A stretch of DNA of 64,000 nucleotides from Pokkaliibacter sp. MBI-7 (lineage in GTDB: Bacteria; Pseudomonadota; Gammaproteobacteria; Pseudomonadales; Balneatricaceae), in the NCBI RefSeq assembly GCF_029846635.1, contig NZ_JARVTG010000001.1, positions 1,022,501 through 1,086,500 on the forward strand, given 5' to 3'. The position numbers were made by a program, and so were the translations under genes. Below are positions 1 through 9,176 of this stretch, in pieces (positions within the stretch are counted from its first letter, which is position 1; each line of letters begins with the position of its first letter). The notes below the pieces were generated by a model, which saw only the letters and a list, made by a program, of their open reading frames with translations, did no database searches and was not told the DNA's origin.

Positions 1-150
1 GAAGCACTCAGCGTGTCGCTGCGTCTTCAGTGGGGGCGCATTATAGGCACTTCCGCGAGGCTGTCAATACCTTTGTTTTACTACGCTCGCAGATCGTCAT
101 AACAGGCAGGAAAGCGTGATAAGCGCTTAAGATCTTGAAAGCACCGAGCC

Positions 151-822
151 TTACACTTTTAAGGCACGAGCACGGGAGTGCTCTATATGTTCGGTAATCA
201 ACCTTACAGCCTGCTCCTCATCTCTAGCCTGAAAAGCGGCGATGATTTTCAGATGCTCTTCCATTACCGATGCCACCAATTCTGGAAGTATACCGATGCG
301 CTCCTGACGGATTAAACGAATCTTGATGGAGTTGACCCGATAGACGTTCGAGACCAGCTCATTCTGGAGATGATCCACCATCATGTCATGCATCCCCCAG
401 TCGATACTCTGGGCACGCTGCAGCAGTTCTCGGGAGACCACACCGGTGCTGGCCTCTTGCTGTATGTGCAGATGTTGCTGATACAGATCTTCAATCTGCT
501 GGTCCGACGCGGTCTGCACGAAAATACGTGCAGCTTCTCGCTCAATCATCAACCGTAGCTGAAAAGCATTGCGGATCAACTCGAGATCAATATGCGCAAT
601 CTGCATTCCACGTTGCGGAATAGTACGAATTAAGCCATCAGCCTCCAGCCTCGGAATCAACTCCCTGATTGCTCCCAGAGGCATGCGTGTCAGCTCAACC
701 AGCTCTCGTTGTGAAATGAACTGCCCAGGAGATATCTCCTGAGCCAGCAAGCGCTCGGTAAAAGTGTCGTACGCCTGATGACGTAGGGTACGTTCACCTC
801 TGGCACCGGACGCTTTCGCCAT
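151..822 (-). CDS. GntR-family transcriptional regulator, FCD subfamily
   Basis: Cytoplasmic DNA-binding regulator of 223 aa, normal length for the FCD subfamily. Residues about 10-75 form the winged helix-turn-helix, with the usual 'SQRELVELTRMPLGAIRELIPRLEADGLI' type pattern broken around residues 37-65. The C-terminal two thirds is the all-helical FCD effector domain, with the Asp/His metal-ligand pattern (DWGMHD near 140, EEH near 188, TEHIEHS near 210). It lies 93 bp downstream of the aldolase gene on the same strand, and that gene is divergent from a TRAP transporter. I infer that it controls both through the palindrome at 1855-1868. The effector is unknown. Confidence 0.9.
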   Translation of the reverse strand: MAKASGARGERTLRHQAYDTFTERLLAQEISPGQFISQRELVELTRMPLGAIRELIPRLEADGLIRTIPQRGMQIAHIDLELIRNAFQLRLMIEREAARIFVQTASDQQIEDLYQQHLHIQQEASTGVVSRELLQRAQSIDWGMHDMMVDHLQNELVSNVYRVNSIKIRLIRQERIGILPELVASVMEEHLKIIAAFQARDEEQAVRLITEHIEHSRARALKV

Positions 823-915
823 ATAAAAACTCCTTAATAAACCATTGGCAGCGTTGAGCCATCCACTTCAGGACGGAGCTCAGGCTGCCTGACTCACTCT
901 ATGCACACACCTGAA

Positions 916-1806
916 CTACTTCGCAGGCAGGAACGACTGGCAATGATCAACCAGACGCATCCGAGCGTCGTCACTCAGCGCTAGTAACGGAGTACGGCAG
1001 CCCAGCCATTGCGCCTCATCATATGTCGCGGCAACAAGTGCTTTTACCGCCGGAATAACCGGATAGCACAGCACTTCATTGACCAGCGGCGTCAGCCCTG
1101 GATGAGCAGGCTGGCCCGCAACGACATCGATCAACCAGTCAGCGCGAAAGTTAGCGATACCGCTGATCGTGCCACTTGCCCCCAGACGCACAGCATCTTC
1201 AAGCAGACGCTCATCGCCGATCATGATCGCCAAATCAGGAAAATGTTCAAGCAGTGCCTTGGAGTTGGACCAGTCCCCTGCAGAATCTTTTACACCATAG
1301 ACCAGTGCCGGAAATGCCTGCTTCAACTGCTGTATCAGCGATACCGACAGCGGCACCGCTGTTAACTGGGGAATGTGGTACAGAATCACTTCTGGTTGCT
1401 GCGACTGTACTGCTGATAAAACCTCAGAGAACCACTGCAGCAAGCCCTGCTCATCAACGCCTTTAAAGTAGAAAGGGGGGGCGAGCAGAAAGCGACGGCA
1501 ACCTATATGCTGCCCCAAGGCAAACATATCCAGCACTTCTTCGTGAGACACCGCCAGCACACCGAGTACGAGCTTGCTGGCAGCAACGCCCTGCTGCAGC
1601 AGGAAGTCTACGACCTCGGCTTTCTCACGCATGCCAAGTGCAGGCCCTTCTCCCGTGGTGCCGAATAGTGTGACGCTGGCACAACCCTGTTGCAGCAGTC
1701 GTTGGACATGGCGCAGCAGCAGTGATTTATCAACCTGACCATCAGCCAGAAAAGGCGTGGTCAGGGCGGCAGAAACACCAAATTTATTGTTGTTAGTTTG
1801 GCTCAT
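916..1806 (-). CDS. Dihydrodipicolinate synthase/N-acetylneuraminate lyase family class I aldolase
   Basis: TIM-barrel pyruvate-type aldolase or dehydratase of 296 aa, the usual family size. The N-terminal 'GTTGEG' phosphate/carboxylate-binding motif (about residue 49), the Tyr of 'LYHIP' (about 142) and the Schiff-base Lys in 'GVKDS' (about 172) are all present, so the enzyme should be active. True lysine-pathway DapA is usually not linked to a GntR regulator and TRAP transporter. I therefore infer a catabolic role, for example on a keto-sugar acid, sialic acid or a hydroxyproline-pathway intermediate. The substrate cannot be read from sequence. It is divergent from the TRAP operon. Confidence 0.85.
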   Translation of the reverse strand: MSQTNNNKFGVSAALTTPFLADGQVDKSLLLRHVQRLLQQGCASVTLFGTTGEGPALGMREKAEVVDFLLQQGVAASKLVLGVLAVSHEEVLDMFALGQHIGCRRFLLAPPFYFKGVDEQGLLQWFSEVLSAVQSQQPEVILYHIPQLTAVPLSVSLIQQLKQAFPALVYGVKDSAGDWSNSKALLEHFPDLAIMIGDERLLEDAVRLGASGTISGIANFRADWLIDVVAGQPAHPGLTPLVNEVLCYPVIPAVKALVAATYDEAQWLGCRTPLLALSDDARMRLVDHCQSFLPAK

Positions 1807-1845
1807 GGTGGACAGGTCCGTTCTTGAGTTAAGTGAATTTATTAC

Positions 1846-1908
1846 TTGTATATCACTAACATGTTAGTTATACAATTAGCCTGTACATCACATATCGCTG
1901 CATGTTAG
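1846..1908. promoter_or_regulatory. Candidate GntR operator between the aldolase gene and TRAP operon
   Basis: The 180-bp divergent intergenic region contains the perfect 14-bp palindrome ACTAACATGTTAGT at 1855-1868. It is flanked by TTGTATA (1846-1852) and TATACAA (1869-1875), which form an outer, slightly offset inverted repeat. The half CATGTTAG recurs at 1901-1908. FCD-type GntR proteins bind short palindromes of this kind. Assignment to the regulator at 151-822 is inference from position. Confidence 0.55.
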
Positions 1909-1985
1909 CCAAACGGCTGCTCGACGGACTATAGTGATCAGGCCGCTTGAACAGCATTACCAACAAAAATAATCAGGTAAGCACT

Positions 1986-2984
1986 ATGCACAACAAAGCT
2001 CTTCCCGTTTTGTCCGGGTTTATTTTGGGCGCTGCCGCCATCAGCCTCAGTACCACAGCTGTCGCCGACCCACTGAAAATCCGCATATCTTCACCGGCGG
2101 TCGAGTCGGACTGGCATGCGCGCATGCTGACCGTATTCAAAGATGAGCTGGATAAGACTTCTCCCGGCCAGTTCGACGTCAATATTTTCCTGAACGCCAG
2201 CCTGTTCAAACAAGGGACAGAACCTGCTGCCATGCAGCGTGGCAACCTCGATATGGCCATGATCTCTGCACAAGACATCAGCAAGCAGATTCCTGAATGG
2301 TCCGTTTTTACCGCGGGTTACCTGATTCGCAGCCCGGAGCATCAGCAGCACGTGTTCCACTCACCACTGGGGCAGCAGTTCTACAAGATGGTCGAGGAAA
2401 AGATGCACATCAAAATCCTCGATGTCGGCTATCTGGGCAGTCGTGAGCTGAATCTTCGGGATGATAAGGAAATCAGGACGCCTGCTGATCTGGCAGGTGA
2501 GAAGTTGCGCATGCCCGGCTCGAAAGAATGGCAATTCCTTGGTCAGGCGCTGGGAGCCAACCCTGTCCCTCTGGCATTTGGCGAGGTGTATACCGCCCTG
2601 CAGACAGGCGCGGTAGATGGGCAGGACAACCCACTGCCAACCGTCCAGGCAGCCAAGTTCTATGAAGTGACCAAGCAGATCGTCCTGACCAATCACCTGG
2701 TCGATGCGATATTCCTGTCCATGTCGATGAAGACTTACGACAAGCTCACCGATGAACAGAAACAGCATGTGCAGGAAGCCGCCGCCAAAGCCGTCGCCTT
2801 CAACAACGCAGGTCGCATTGCTGATGAGCAGAAGCTTGTGCAGTTCTTCCGTGATCAGGGCCTGAAAGTCTACGAGCCCGATGTCAATGCCTTCCGCCAG
2901 CATGTACAGGAAATGTACAAATCATCCGAGATTGCCAAGTCCTGGCCTGCCGGGGTTGTCGATCAGATCAACGCCATTCAGTAA
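1986..2984 (+). CDS. dctP: TRAP transporter substrate-binding protein (DctP family)
   Basis: Periplasmic solute receptor of a tripartite ATP-independent transporter, 332 aa. The N-terminus is a classical signal peptide: positively charged start, hydrophobic stretch, then cleavage near 'AVADP'. The mature part has the DctP fold, including 'GAVDGQDNP' about two thirds along, a DctP family hallmark that contacts the ligand region. I chose ATG 1986, preceded by AGGTAA, over an upstream TTG at 1947 that would spoil the signal peptide. It is first in dctP-dctQ-dctM and divergent from the aldolase gene. The ligand is probably a carboxylate (inference). Confidence 0.92.
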   Translation: MHNKALPVLSGFILGAAAISLSTTAVADPLKIRISSPAVESDWHARMLTVFKDELDKTSPGQFDVNIFLNASLFKQGTEPAAMQRGNLDMAMISAQDISKQIPEWSVFTAGYLIRSPEHQQHVFHSPLGQQFYKMVEEKMHIKILDVGYLGSRELNLRDDKEIRTPADLAGEKLRMPGSKEWQFLGQALGANPVPLAFGEVYTALQTGAVDGQDNPLPTVQAAKFYEVTKQIVLTNHLVDAIFLSMSMKTYDKLTDEQKQHVQEAAAKAVAFNNAGRIADEQKLVQFFRDQGLKVYEPDVNAFRQHVQEMYKSSEIAKSWPAGVVDQINAIQ

Positions 2985-2997
2985 GAGACCCTCTGCC

Positions 2998-3549
2998 ATG
3001 CGCTCTATCCTCGCGTTGGGTAAGCGCATAGCAGAAGCCGTTGCGGTGATGCTGTTCCTTGCCATGTTCAGCATTTTCCTGCTTCAGGTCTTCACTCGCT
3101 ATGTGCTGAATCATCCACTGGGCTGGACCATCGAAGTCTGCCTGATCCTTTATATCTGGCTGGTGTTCTGGACTGCGGCGTTTTTGCTGCAAGAGTCTGA
3201 GCACGTTACGTTCAGCATGCTGTCAGAGGCCGTGTCTCCAGCGAAGCGCCGAATATTCATGATCATCGGCAGTCTTTGCCTGATGGTGGGATTTGGCTCG
3301 GCATTGCCGACCGTCGTGGATTATGTCGACTTCATGCAGATTGAAAGCGCACCTATCACGCAGATCCCTCTGAGTTACGTGTATGCGATTTTCCCGGTCT
3401 TCCTGCTGGCCGTCACACTGCGCTCCCTGCTCCGGCTTATCAGTCTGATCAGGCAGCGACCAGTAGCAAGACCAGCCAAGCCACCAGTACCGACGGCTGG
3501 CCCCGATAAGCTTTCCTCTTCTGACCAGCACGAGGTGATGAGCAAATGA
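2998..3549 (+). CDS. dctQ: TRAP transporter small permease (DctQ family)
   Basis: Small integral membrane subunit of 183 aa with four predicted transmembrane helices (about residues 12-35, 48-68, 85-105, 125-150). It pairs the substrate-binding protein with the large permease in the inner membrane. The 'NHPLGWTIE' region between helices 1 and 2 is typical of the family. The start at 2998 lies 13 bp after dctP; the reading frame is open further upstream, but that would overlap dctP heavily. It ends in a 4-bp ATGA overlap with dctM, so the two are translationally coupled. The C-terminal tail after helix 4 is polar and rich in Pro. Confidence 0.9.
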   Translation: MRSILALGKRIAEAVAVMLFLAMFSIFLLQVFTRYVLNHPLGWTIEVCLILYIWLVFWTAAFLLQESEHVTFSMLSEAVSPAKRRIFMIIGSLCLMVGFGSALPTVVDYVDFMQIESAPITQIPLSYVYAIFPVFLLAVTLRSLLRLISLIRQRPVARPAKPPVPTAGPDKLSSSDQHEVMSK

Positions 3550-4841
3550 GCAGTGCTTTTATCCTGGCGCTTGGTGCGTTCTTTGTTCTTGGGGCAATTG
3601 GTGCCCCCATCGCACTGGCGATGATGGTCAGTGCTATCGGTTACCTGTTTGCCACCGGACAGGACGTAGGCCTGCTGGCTGAGCAAAGCCTCAATGGGCT
3701 GTTCAACTCTTATGTGCTACTGGCAGTCCCCCTGTTTATCCTCGCGGCCAACTTCATGAATGCGGGAACGGTGAGCGACCGTCTGCTGGAGTTTTGCGTC
3801 GCCATTGTGGGTCGATTCCGTGGCGGGCTGGCGCAGGTCAATGTGGTTGCCAGTCTTATTTTCTCCGGCATGTCCGGCTCCGCTATTGCCGATGCGGCCG
3901 GTCTGGGTCGGGTCATTATTGAAATGATGTGCAAGCATGACCGCTATCCAGCGGGTTACGCTGCGGCCGTCACGGCAGCATCCAGCGTCATAGGGCCTAT
4001 CATCCCGCCTTCCATTCCGATGATTCTGTACGCTCTGGTGTCCGACACGTCCATCGGTTATCTGTTTCTGGGAGGAATTCTGCCGGGCCTGATACTGGCG
4101 GCCGTCATGATGGTGCTGAACGCCTGGACGGCACGGCGCCGGGACTTCCCTCGTGACGAAGCTGTGCCATTGAAAGCCATACCGCGCATTACCGGGCGTG
4201 CCTTCCCGGCGCTTTTGCTGCCCGTGATTCTGCTGGCCGGTATCTACGGCGGTGCTGTCACACCGACCGAGGCCGCCGCTGTGGCCGCTGCCTATGCACT
4301 GCTGCTGGCTGCGGTGTTCTACCGATCTCTGACCCTCAGGGAATTCATAACACTGGTCAAAGATGGTGCGCGCTCAACCTCCGTGGTCGGTCTGATCATC
4401 GCTTCCGCACTGGTGTTCAACTACGTGGTTGCCAACGAAAACATTCCCAATATTGTCGCGGCTCATCTGGCGCATATTCAGATGTCACCGCTGCTGTTTC
4501 TGCTGCTGATCAACGTGCTGTTTCTGCTGCTGGGCTGTCTGTTCGATGCCACCACACTGCTGCTGATCGTCGTGCCGCTGTTCCTGCCCGCCGCCAGAGA
4601 GCTGGGTATCGACCTGGTTCATTTCGGGGTGATCATCACCATTAACATCATGCTGGGCCTGATCACTCCACCCTACGGAGTGCTGCTGTTCGTGATCAAT
4701 GGTGTTACCGGTATACCGCTGAAGGACATCATCCGCGAGATCTGGCCTTTTATCGGGGTCATCCTGCTGGCGCTGCTGTTTATGGTGATCGTACCGGACA
4801 GCGTGCTGTGGCTACCCCGGCAGTTTGGCTACCTCGGCTAA
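3546..4841 (+). CDS. dctM: TRAP transporter large permease (DctM family)
   Basis: Large membrane subunit (431 aa, about 12 hydrophobic helices) that carries substrate inward with sodium ions. The family pattern is clear: 'GAPIALAM' at the N-terminus, the 'SGSAIADAAGLG' motif near residue 117, 'IGPIIPPSIPMILYA' near 145 and 'ITPPYGVLLFV' near 375. Its start overlaps the stop of dctQ by 4 bp. It is followed after about 13 bp by an intrinsic terminator that closes the operon. With the co-located aldolase and GntR regulator it probably imports the aldolase pathway's substrate. Confidence 0.93.
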   Translation: MSSAFILALGAFFVLGAIGAPIALAMMVSAIGYLFATGQDVGLLAEQSLNGLFNSYVLLAVPLFILAANFMNAGTVSDRLLEFCVAIVGRFRGGLAQVNVVASLIFSGMSGSAIADAAGLGRVIIEMMCKHDRYPAGYAAAVTAASSVIGPIIPPSIPMILYALVSDTSIGYLFLGGILPGLILAAVMMVLNAWTARRRDFPRDEAVPLKAIPRITGRAFPALLLPVILLAGIYGGAVTPTEAAAVAAAYALLLAAVFYRSLTLREFITLVKDGARSTSVVGLIIASALVFNYVVANENIPNIVAAHLAHIQMSPLLFLLLINVLFLLLGCLFDATTLLLIVVPLFLPAARELGIDLVHFGVIITINIMLGLITPPYGVLLFVINGVTGIPLKDIIREIWPFIGVILLALLFMVIVPDSVLWLPRQFGYLG

Positions 4842-4853
4842 ACCATCCAACAG

Positions 4854-4890
4854 CACAGGGCTTGTAGCGAAAGCCCTGTGCCACACTTTT
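4854..4890 (+). terminator. Intrinsic terminator of the TRAP operon
   Basis: CACAGGGCTT (4854-4863) pairs with AAGCCCTGTG (4871-4880) around a 7-nt loop. A short spacer and TTTT follow at 4887-4890. It lies just after the dctM stop codon. Confidence 0.75.
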
Positions 4891-5010
4891 ATGATCTGGA
4901 TAACCAGCGACAATCATGGCGAAATGCGTTTAGAAAGCGGAGTCTGATCGCCCTGAAAGTGTATTCCTACGTATTCAACGCGGGAGGCCGGCACGCAGCC
5001 AATCCTGTTA

Positions 5011-5202
5011 TCAGCCATTCTCCCGACTGGCACTGACAGAGATCTGCTCGCCGTCTTCAATAACAATATTGAGCAGGATCGGGCTGCAGCACACCGAGCA
5101 ATCCTCGACGTATTCCTGCTCCTCTACTGAGCAATCTACCGTCACATCAATTTCTTCACCGCAATAGGGGCAAAACAAATTCTGCGTTTGCAGCGCTTGC
5201 AT
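5011..5202 (-). CDS. CPXCG motif-containing cysteine-rich protein
   Basis: Small acidic protein of 63 aa belonging to the CPXCG cysteine-rich family. It has one 'CPYCG' knuckle at residues 11-15 and a second Cys pair in 'CSVCCSP' near residue 36, which together probably bind one zinc ion. The function of the family is unknown. It stands alone: the TRAP operon converges from the left and the ABC importer operon ends to the right. It has a good AGGAG-type ribosome site (AAGGAGATGA just upstream of 5202). Confidence 0.85.
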   Translation of the reverse strand: MQALQTQNLFCPYCGEEIDVTVDCSVEEQEYVEDCSVCCSPILLNIVIEDGEQISVSASRENG

Positions 5203-5378
5203 AAGTCATCTCCTTCGATCGTTATTCTTTACACGTCATAAAGCCTGCAGGTTCACAAGGCAGGCTCTTTCTATGGATGGGGTTGTATCGACAGACAGCA
5301 AGGCACCAGAGGTGGCCGTGGGTTACCAGACAGGACGAAGGGATACTGCTTATGCCCATAGCCCCACGCTGAAATGCA

Positions 5379-5403
5379 GAAAGGTGGCTAAAAGCCACCT
5401 TTC
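5379..5403 (-). terminator. Hairpin after the ABC importer operon
   Basis: GAAAGGTGGCT (5379-5389) and AGCCACCTTTC (5393-5403) form an 11-bp stem with a 3-nt loop, 27 bp downstream of the substrate-binding-protein stop. The U-tract on the minus strand is weak. Confidence 0.6.
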
Positions 5404-5429
5404 CGGAGAGGACTGACGAAAGCGCCTGC

Positions 5430-6488
5430 TCAGTTGGCCAGTTTAGGGGCTGGCATCCAGGTGGGCATGGCGACATCGGCATGGGCGAAGCTTGGCAGCT
5501 TGCTTTGCAGATCCTGCATATTGTTGATGTCCTTGTCGCTCAGCTCCTGCTGCGTAATCAGCGTTGGCGGAACGACCAGCTTGTGCTCAACATTCTCCCC
5601 CGCCAGCAACATTGCCAGAGCCCGCACACTGACCTCCCCCACAACAGTCGGGTTGGTCGCCGCCGTCGCTACCCACGGGCTGCCCGGCTCACGCATGGCC
5701 TGAATATCTGCGGTAGAGACATCCGCACTGTAGATTTTGACCGCATCGGCAATACCGGCCTCTTCCAGCGCAATCTTGGCGCCTTTGGCAAACTCATCAA
5801 AGGGAGCAAAGATCACGTTGATATCGGGATGCGCGCGCAGCACCGCAGCGGCCTGATCGGCAACGGAGTTGGCAATGGGGTTGTTGACCGTACCAAAGCG
5901 GGCCACTTCCTTGATACCGGAGTGCATGGTCTTGAACTGCGAGAAAACTTCATCTCGACGTTCCAGCGGGGGGAAACCGGGCACATAGACATAACCCACA
6001 TTCATGCTCTCGCCGTTGTCCTTCATCGCCTGACTGAGAGTAAGGCGTGCCAGTTCGAAATCAGACTGCTCGATCTGCGGAATGGCTTCATTCTGCGCAT
6101 CCACGTCAAACGCCACGACCTTGATACCCGCCTTGACCGCCTCTTCGGCTTTATCCTTGACGCTGTCGGTAAAACCGTGCTGCAGAATGATGCCATCGAC
6201 GCCACTGTTAATGGCCTGATCAATCATGTCACGGTGACGGGCAGCATCCTGACGGGCATCCAGCACCTGCAGTTCAAATCCCAGTGCCGCCGCCTGTGCC
6301 TTTACCCCTGCCAGATAGGCCTCGAAAAAATCTCCCTGCGAAATGTAGCGCACCAGCGCCACTTTCTTTGCCGTCACCTGCAACGCAGCAGGCAGCTCTG
6401 CCTGGGCCGCACCGGTATACGCCAGTGCCCCCAGCAGCGCCCCCTGCAATATGCCTTTCAGATTGAGAGCATGTTTAAAACGCGTCAT
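5430..6488 (-). CDS. Sugar-type ABC transporter periplasmic binding protein
   Basis: Periplasmic binding protein of 352 aa, type I fold like RbsB. The signal peptide ends near 'GAAQAELP'. The mature domain begins with the family pattern 'KVALVRYISQGDFFEAYLAG', and 'GVDGIILQHG' near residue 95 corresponds to the ligand-site loop. The C-terminal extension of about 30 residues ('KLPSFAHADVAMPTWMPAPKLAN') is rich in Pro and Ala. It is last in the order ATPase, permease, binding protein, all read leftwards. No sugar kinase, isomerase or LacI regulator lies beside it, so the substrate is unknown. Confidence 0.85.
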   Translation of the reverse strand: MTRFKHALNLKGILQGALLGALAYTGAAQAELPAALQVTAKKVALVRYISQGDFFEAYLAGVKAQAAALGFELQVLDARQDAARHRDMIDQAINSGVDGIILQHGFTDSVKDKAEEAVKAGIKVVAFDVDAQNEAIPQIEQSDFELARLTLSQAMKDNGESMNVGYVYVPGFPPLERRDEVFSQFKTMHSGIKEVARFGTVNNPIANSVADQAAAVLRAHPDINVIFAPFDEFAKGAKIALEEAGIADAVKIYSADVSTADIQAMREPGSPWVATAATNPTVVGEVSVRALAMLLAGENVEHKLVVPPTLITQQELSDKDINNMQDLQSKLPSFAHADVAMPTWMPAPKLAN

Positions 6489-6625
6489 CGACTATCTCCT
6501 TTTCGATTCGGGATCCTGCCCTCACTCACTCTGCCGGACAGCGCGCATATCAACAGGCGCGATGCAGCGTCATGGAGGCAGGTTCTCAGTCGTCTCTTAT
6601 TTTCAGTAGCACACAGACCCTGACG

Positions 6626-7621
6626 TCAGCGTCGCTGTGCCAGGCCAAAGGTAAACATCAGCGCCAGTACCAGCACGGCGCCCTTAATAAAGTCCTGTGC
6701 ATAGTACGGCGCATTGAGCATGGTCAGGCCGTTGAGCAGCACACCGACGAACAGTGCCCCCATCACGGAGCCCAGCGCATTGGGCCGTGCCGCCCCCAGT
6801 ACAGCAAAGCCCACCAGTGCCGCCGCCACCGCATCCATCAGCAGGCTGTTGCCCGAACTGACATCGCCGCGCCCTACCCGTGCCGCCAGCAGGATGCCAC
6901 CAATGGCGGCATACACTCCGGACATCACATAAGCCAGATAGCGATAGCGGGCCACGGCCGCACCGGCCAGATGGGCCGCCGTGCGATTACCACCAATGGC
7001 ATAAAACACCCGACCAAAACGGCTGCGCTCCAGCAGCAACCAGCTCAGCAGTGCCAGTACGGCCATAATGATGACCGGCACCGGCACCACGCCCGCTACC
7101 TTTTCCCGACCCAGCTGTAAAAAGGCAGCGGTAAAACGCCCCGTGGCCACACTGCCATCGGCCAGATTCATCCCGGTAGCAATAGAACGCCCTTCAGTGG
7201 GAATAAGTTGCAGCCCCAGCAGCAAGAACATCATGCCCAGCGTGGCCAGCAGATCAGGAATACGCATATGGACGGTGAGAAAGCCGTTGATCATCCCTAC
7301 CACAACGCCCACGGCCAGGGCTGCCAGAATAGCCATGGCCGTTCCGCCATCCAGCACCACCAGCACATAGGAGGCCGTCATCATGGCGGTGGCCGCCGTA
7401 GCGCCGATGGAAAGATCAAACCCGTCCACCGCCAGTGTGGTGGTCACCCCCAGTGCCAGAATGGCGACGATAGCGACAGACTGCAGAATGATGAAAGCAT
7501 TGCGCATACTGGCAAAAGCCGGTTCAAGGCTGCTGAACAGCACCAGCATGGCGGCCAGCAACACCAGCAGGCCATACTTGAACGCCACTTGCCGTGGCGA
7601 CAGGGAAACAGAACCAGACAT
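6626..7621 (-). CDS. ABC transporter permease, RbsC-like (BPD_transp_2 family)
   Basis: Inner-membrane permease of 331 aa with about nine or ten hydrophobic helices. It contains the RbsC-type 'ALGVTTTLAVDGFDLSIGA' segment near residue 60 and 'AARVGRGDVSSGNSLLMDAVAAALVG' near 245, typical of carbohydrate importers of the RbsC/XylH/AraH group. I chose ATG 7621, preceded by AGGAG at good spacing, although the frame stays open into the ATPase gene. It lies 22 bp after the ATPase stop and 137 bp before the binding-protein gene. It forms the channel for the ATPase and binding protein on either side. Confidence 0.88.
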   Translation of the reverse strand: MSGSVSLSPRQVAFKYGLLVLLAAMLVLFSSLEPAFASMRNAFIILQSVAIVAILALGVTTTLAVDGFDLSIGATAATAMMTASYVLVVLDGGTAMAILAALAVGVVVGMINGFLTVHMRIPDLLATLGMMFLLLGLQLIPTEGRSIATGMNLADGSVATGRFTAAFLQLGREKVAGVVPVPVIIMAVLALLSWLLLERSRFGRVFYAIGGNRTAAHLAGAAVARYRYLAYVMSGVYAAIGGILLAARVGRGDVSSGNSLLMDAVAAALVGFAVLGAARPNALGSVMGALFVGVLLNGLTMLNAPYYAQDFIKGAVLVLALMFTFGLAQRR

Positions 7622-7643
7622 AGTTACTCCTCGGTCTCGTCGG

Positions 7644-9176
7644 TCAGGCGGATTGGGGAAGGGCTGAAATCTGGCGAATGACCATCTCGATATCCAGCTC
7701 ATCAAGCCAGTGCTCACCCACCAGATGATCGTGGTTGAACACCAGCAGACGGTCTGCCAGCTCAAGGGCTTCTTCCAGATCGGTGCACAGCACCAGAGTG
7801 GCGCGCTGGTCACTGCTGTCTCGCAGCAAACGGGCAATATCCCGGCGCGCGCCAATATCGACGCCCTGAAATGGTTCTGCCAGCAACAGCACTTCACAGG
7901 GCATCTGAAGCCAGCGTGCCAGCATGACTTTCTGCTGGTTGCCCCCTGACAGCTTAGTCAGTTGCTGATCGGCGTGCTGATAGACCGTACCGGTCTGTGC
8001 CAGCACACGTTCACCATGCTCACGCTCAGGTCGGGATGACCAGAGTGCAGGCAGACCAATCTGACGCAAAAACGGCAGGGTCAGGTTATGCAGAATAGAA
8101 AAGGAGGGGATCACGCCGTTATTGCCACGCTCCTCCTGCACCATGAATACGCCCCCGGCAATGGCCGCTGCCGGTGACGCAGGCTGCCAGGGCTGATCAT
8201 TGAGGCGCATGGCGCCTGCCTGTAACGGAGTCAGGCCGTACAGCGCCTCCAGCACCTTGTTGGCACCGCTCGACAGCAGCCCCGTCAGCACGGTGATTTC
8301 TCCGCGCCGTAACGACAGGTCAAAAGGACGGGCAGAAGCACTCAGCCGGGCCTGCTCAAAGCGGGCCACCTGCTGCTGCTCGCGACGCACAGTGTGCCCG
8401 ACCTCCCCCACCGCATGGCCAAGCATGGCCTGTACAGCACGCCCGACATCAGGATCACTATCTTGCTCATCGACGATCACGCCATCACGCAGGGCGGCGA
8501 TACGATCAGCCAGACGACGGATATCATTCAGCCGGTGAGTGATATAGAGAATCCCGGTGCCCTGCGCACGCAACTGCTCCACCAGCTGGAACAGACGCTC
8601 GGCCTCGGCGTCCGACAGGCTGGAAGTGGGCTCGTCAAGAATCAGCATACGCGGCTTGTGCGCCATTGCCCGGGCAATGGCAACACGCTGCTTGTCCGCC
8701 TGAGACAGCTGCGCCACAGGCGTTGACAGATCCACCTGCAGACCAACAGCATCCGCCAGTGGCTGCGCCTGCTCATGCATGCGACGTTCGGACAGCAGTG
8801 GTGCTATCGAGCCCGCGCAAAGGCGATCCAGCAGCAGGTTATCTGCCACACTGAGGGTTTGTACGACGTTGTCATTGATAATCTGGTGGACGGTGACGAC
8901 ACCGGCACTGACGGCAGCGGCGGGTGAATGCAGACTGACAGGCTGCCTACCCCAGCTGAGAGAACCCTGATCTGCCTGATGTACGCCGGAAAGAATGCGT
9001 ACCAGTGTTGATTTACCGGCACCGTTGGCGCCCATCAGCGCGGTTACCCGACCGGCGGGCAAATCCAGATCAATACCTTTGAGTACCTGATGGGCAGCAA
9101 ATGCCTTGGTCAGGCCACGTATGCGCAACGCATCCGCCTGACCGGATGCTGAGTGGGCGTTGGAGCTAGGCACCAT
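7644..9176 (-). CDS. ABC transporter ATP-binding protein, RbsA/MglA-like tandem ATPase
   Basis: 510 aa with two ABC domains in one chain, the layout of RbsA, MglA and XylG. Domain 1 has an intact Walker A (GANGAGKST, about residue 50), a signature in the form LSQADKQR rather than LSGGQ, and Walker B 'LILDEPTSSLS' near 178. Domain 2 has the degenerate Walker A typical of the family (GLLSSGANK), a perfect signature LSGGNQQK and 'LLLAEPFQGVD'. It is first gene of the importer operon and starts at ATG 9176. The upstream region toward astA (9177-9611) is described separately. Confidence 0.9.
   Translation of the reverse strand: MVPSSNAHSASGQADALRIRGLTKAFAAHQVLKGIDLDLPAGRVTALMGANGAGKSTLVRILSGVHQADQGSLSWGRQPVSLHSPAAAVSAGVVTVHQIINDNVVQTLSVADNLLLDRLCAGSIAPLLSERRMHEQAQPLADAVGLQVDLSTPVAQLSQADKQRVAIARAMAHKPRMLILDEPTSSLSDAEAERLFQLVEQLRAQGTGILYITHRLNDIRRLADRIAALRDGVIVDEQDSDPDVGRAVQAMLGHAVGEVGHTVRREQQQVARFEQARLSASARPFDLSLRRGEITVLTGLLSSGANKVLEALYGLTPLQAGAMRLNDQPWQPASPAAAIAGGVFMVQEERGNNGVIPSFSILHNLTLPFLRQIGLPALWSSRPEREHGERVLAQTGTVYQHADQQLTKLSGGNQQKVMLARWLQMPCEVLLLAEPFQGVDIGARRDIARLLRDSSDQRATLVLCTDLEEALELADRLLVFNHDHLVGEHWLDELDIEMVIRQISALPQSA

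Noticed and set aside
5481..6623. A 380-codon open frame on the plus strand opposite the sugar-binding-protein gene
   Set aside because: It has no recognisable domain, and the opposite strand encodes a clear signal-peptide binding protein in an operon. It is a shadow frame of G+C-biased codons.
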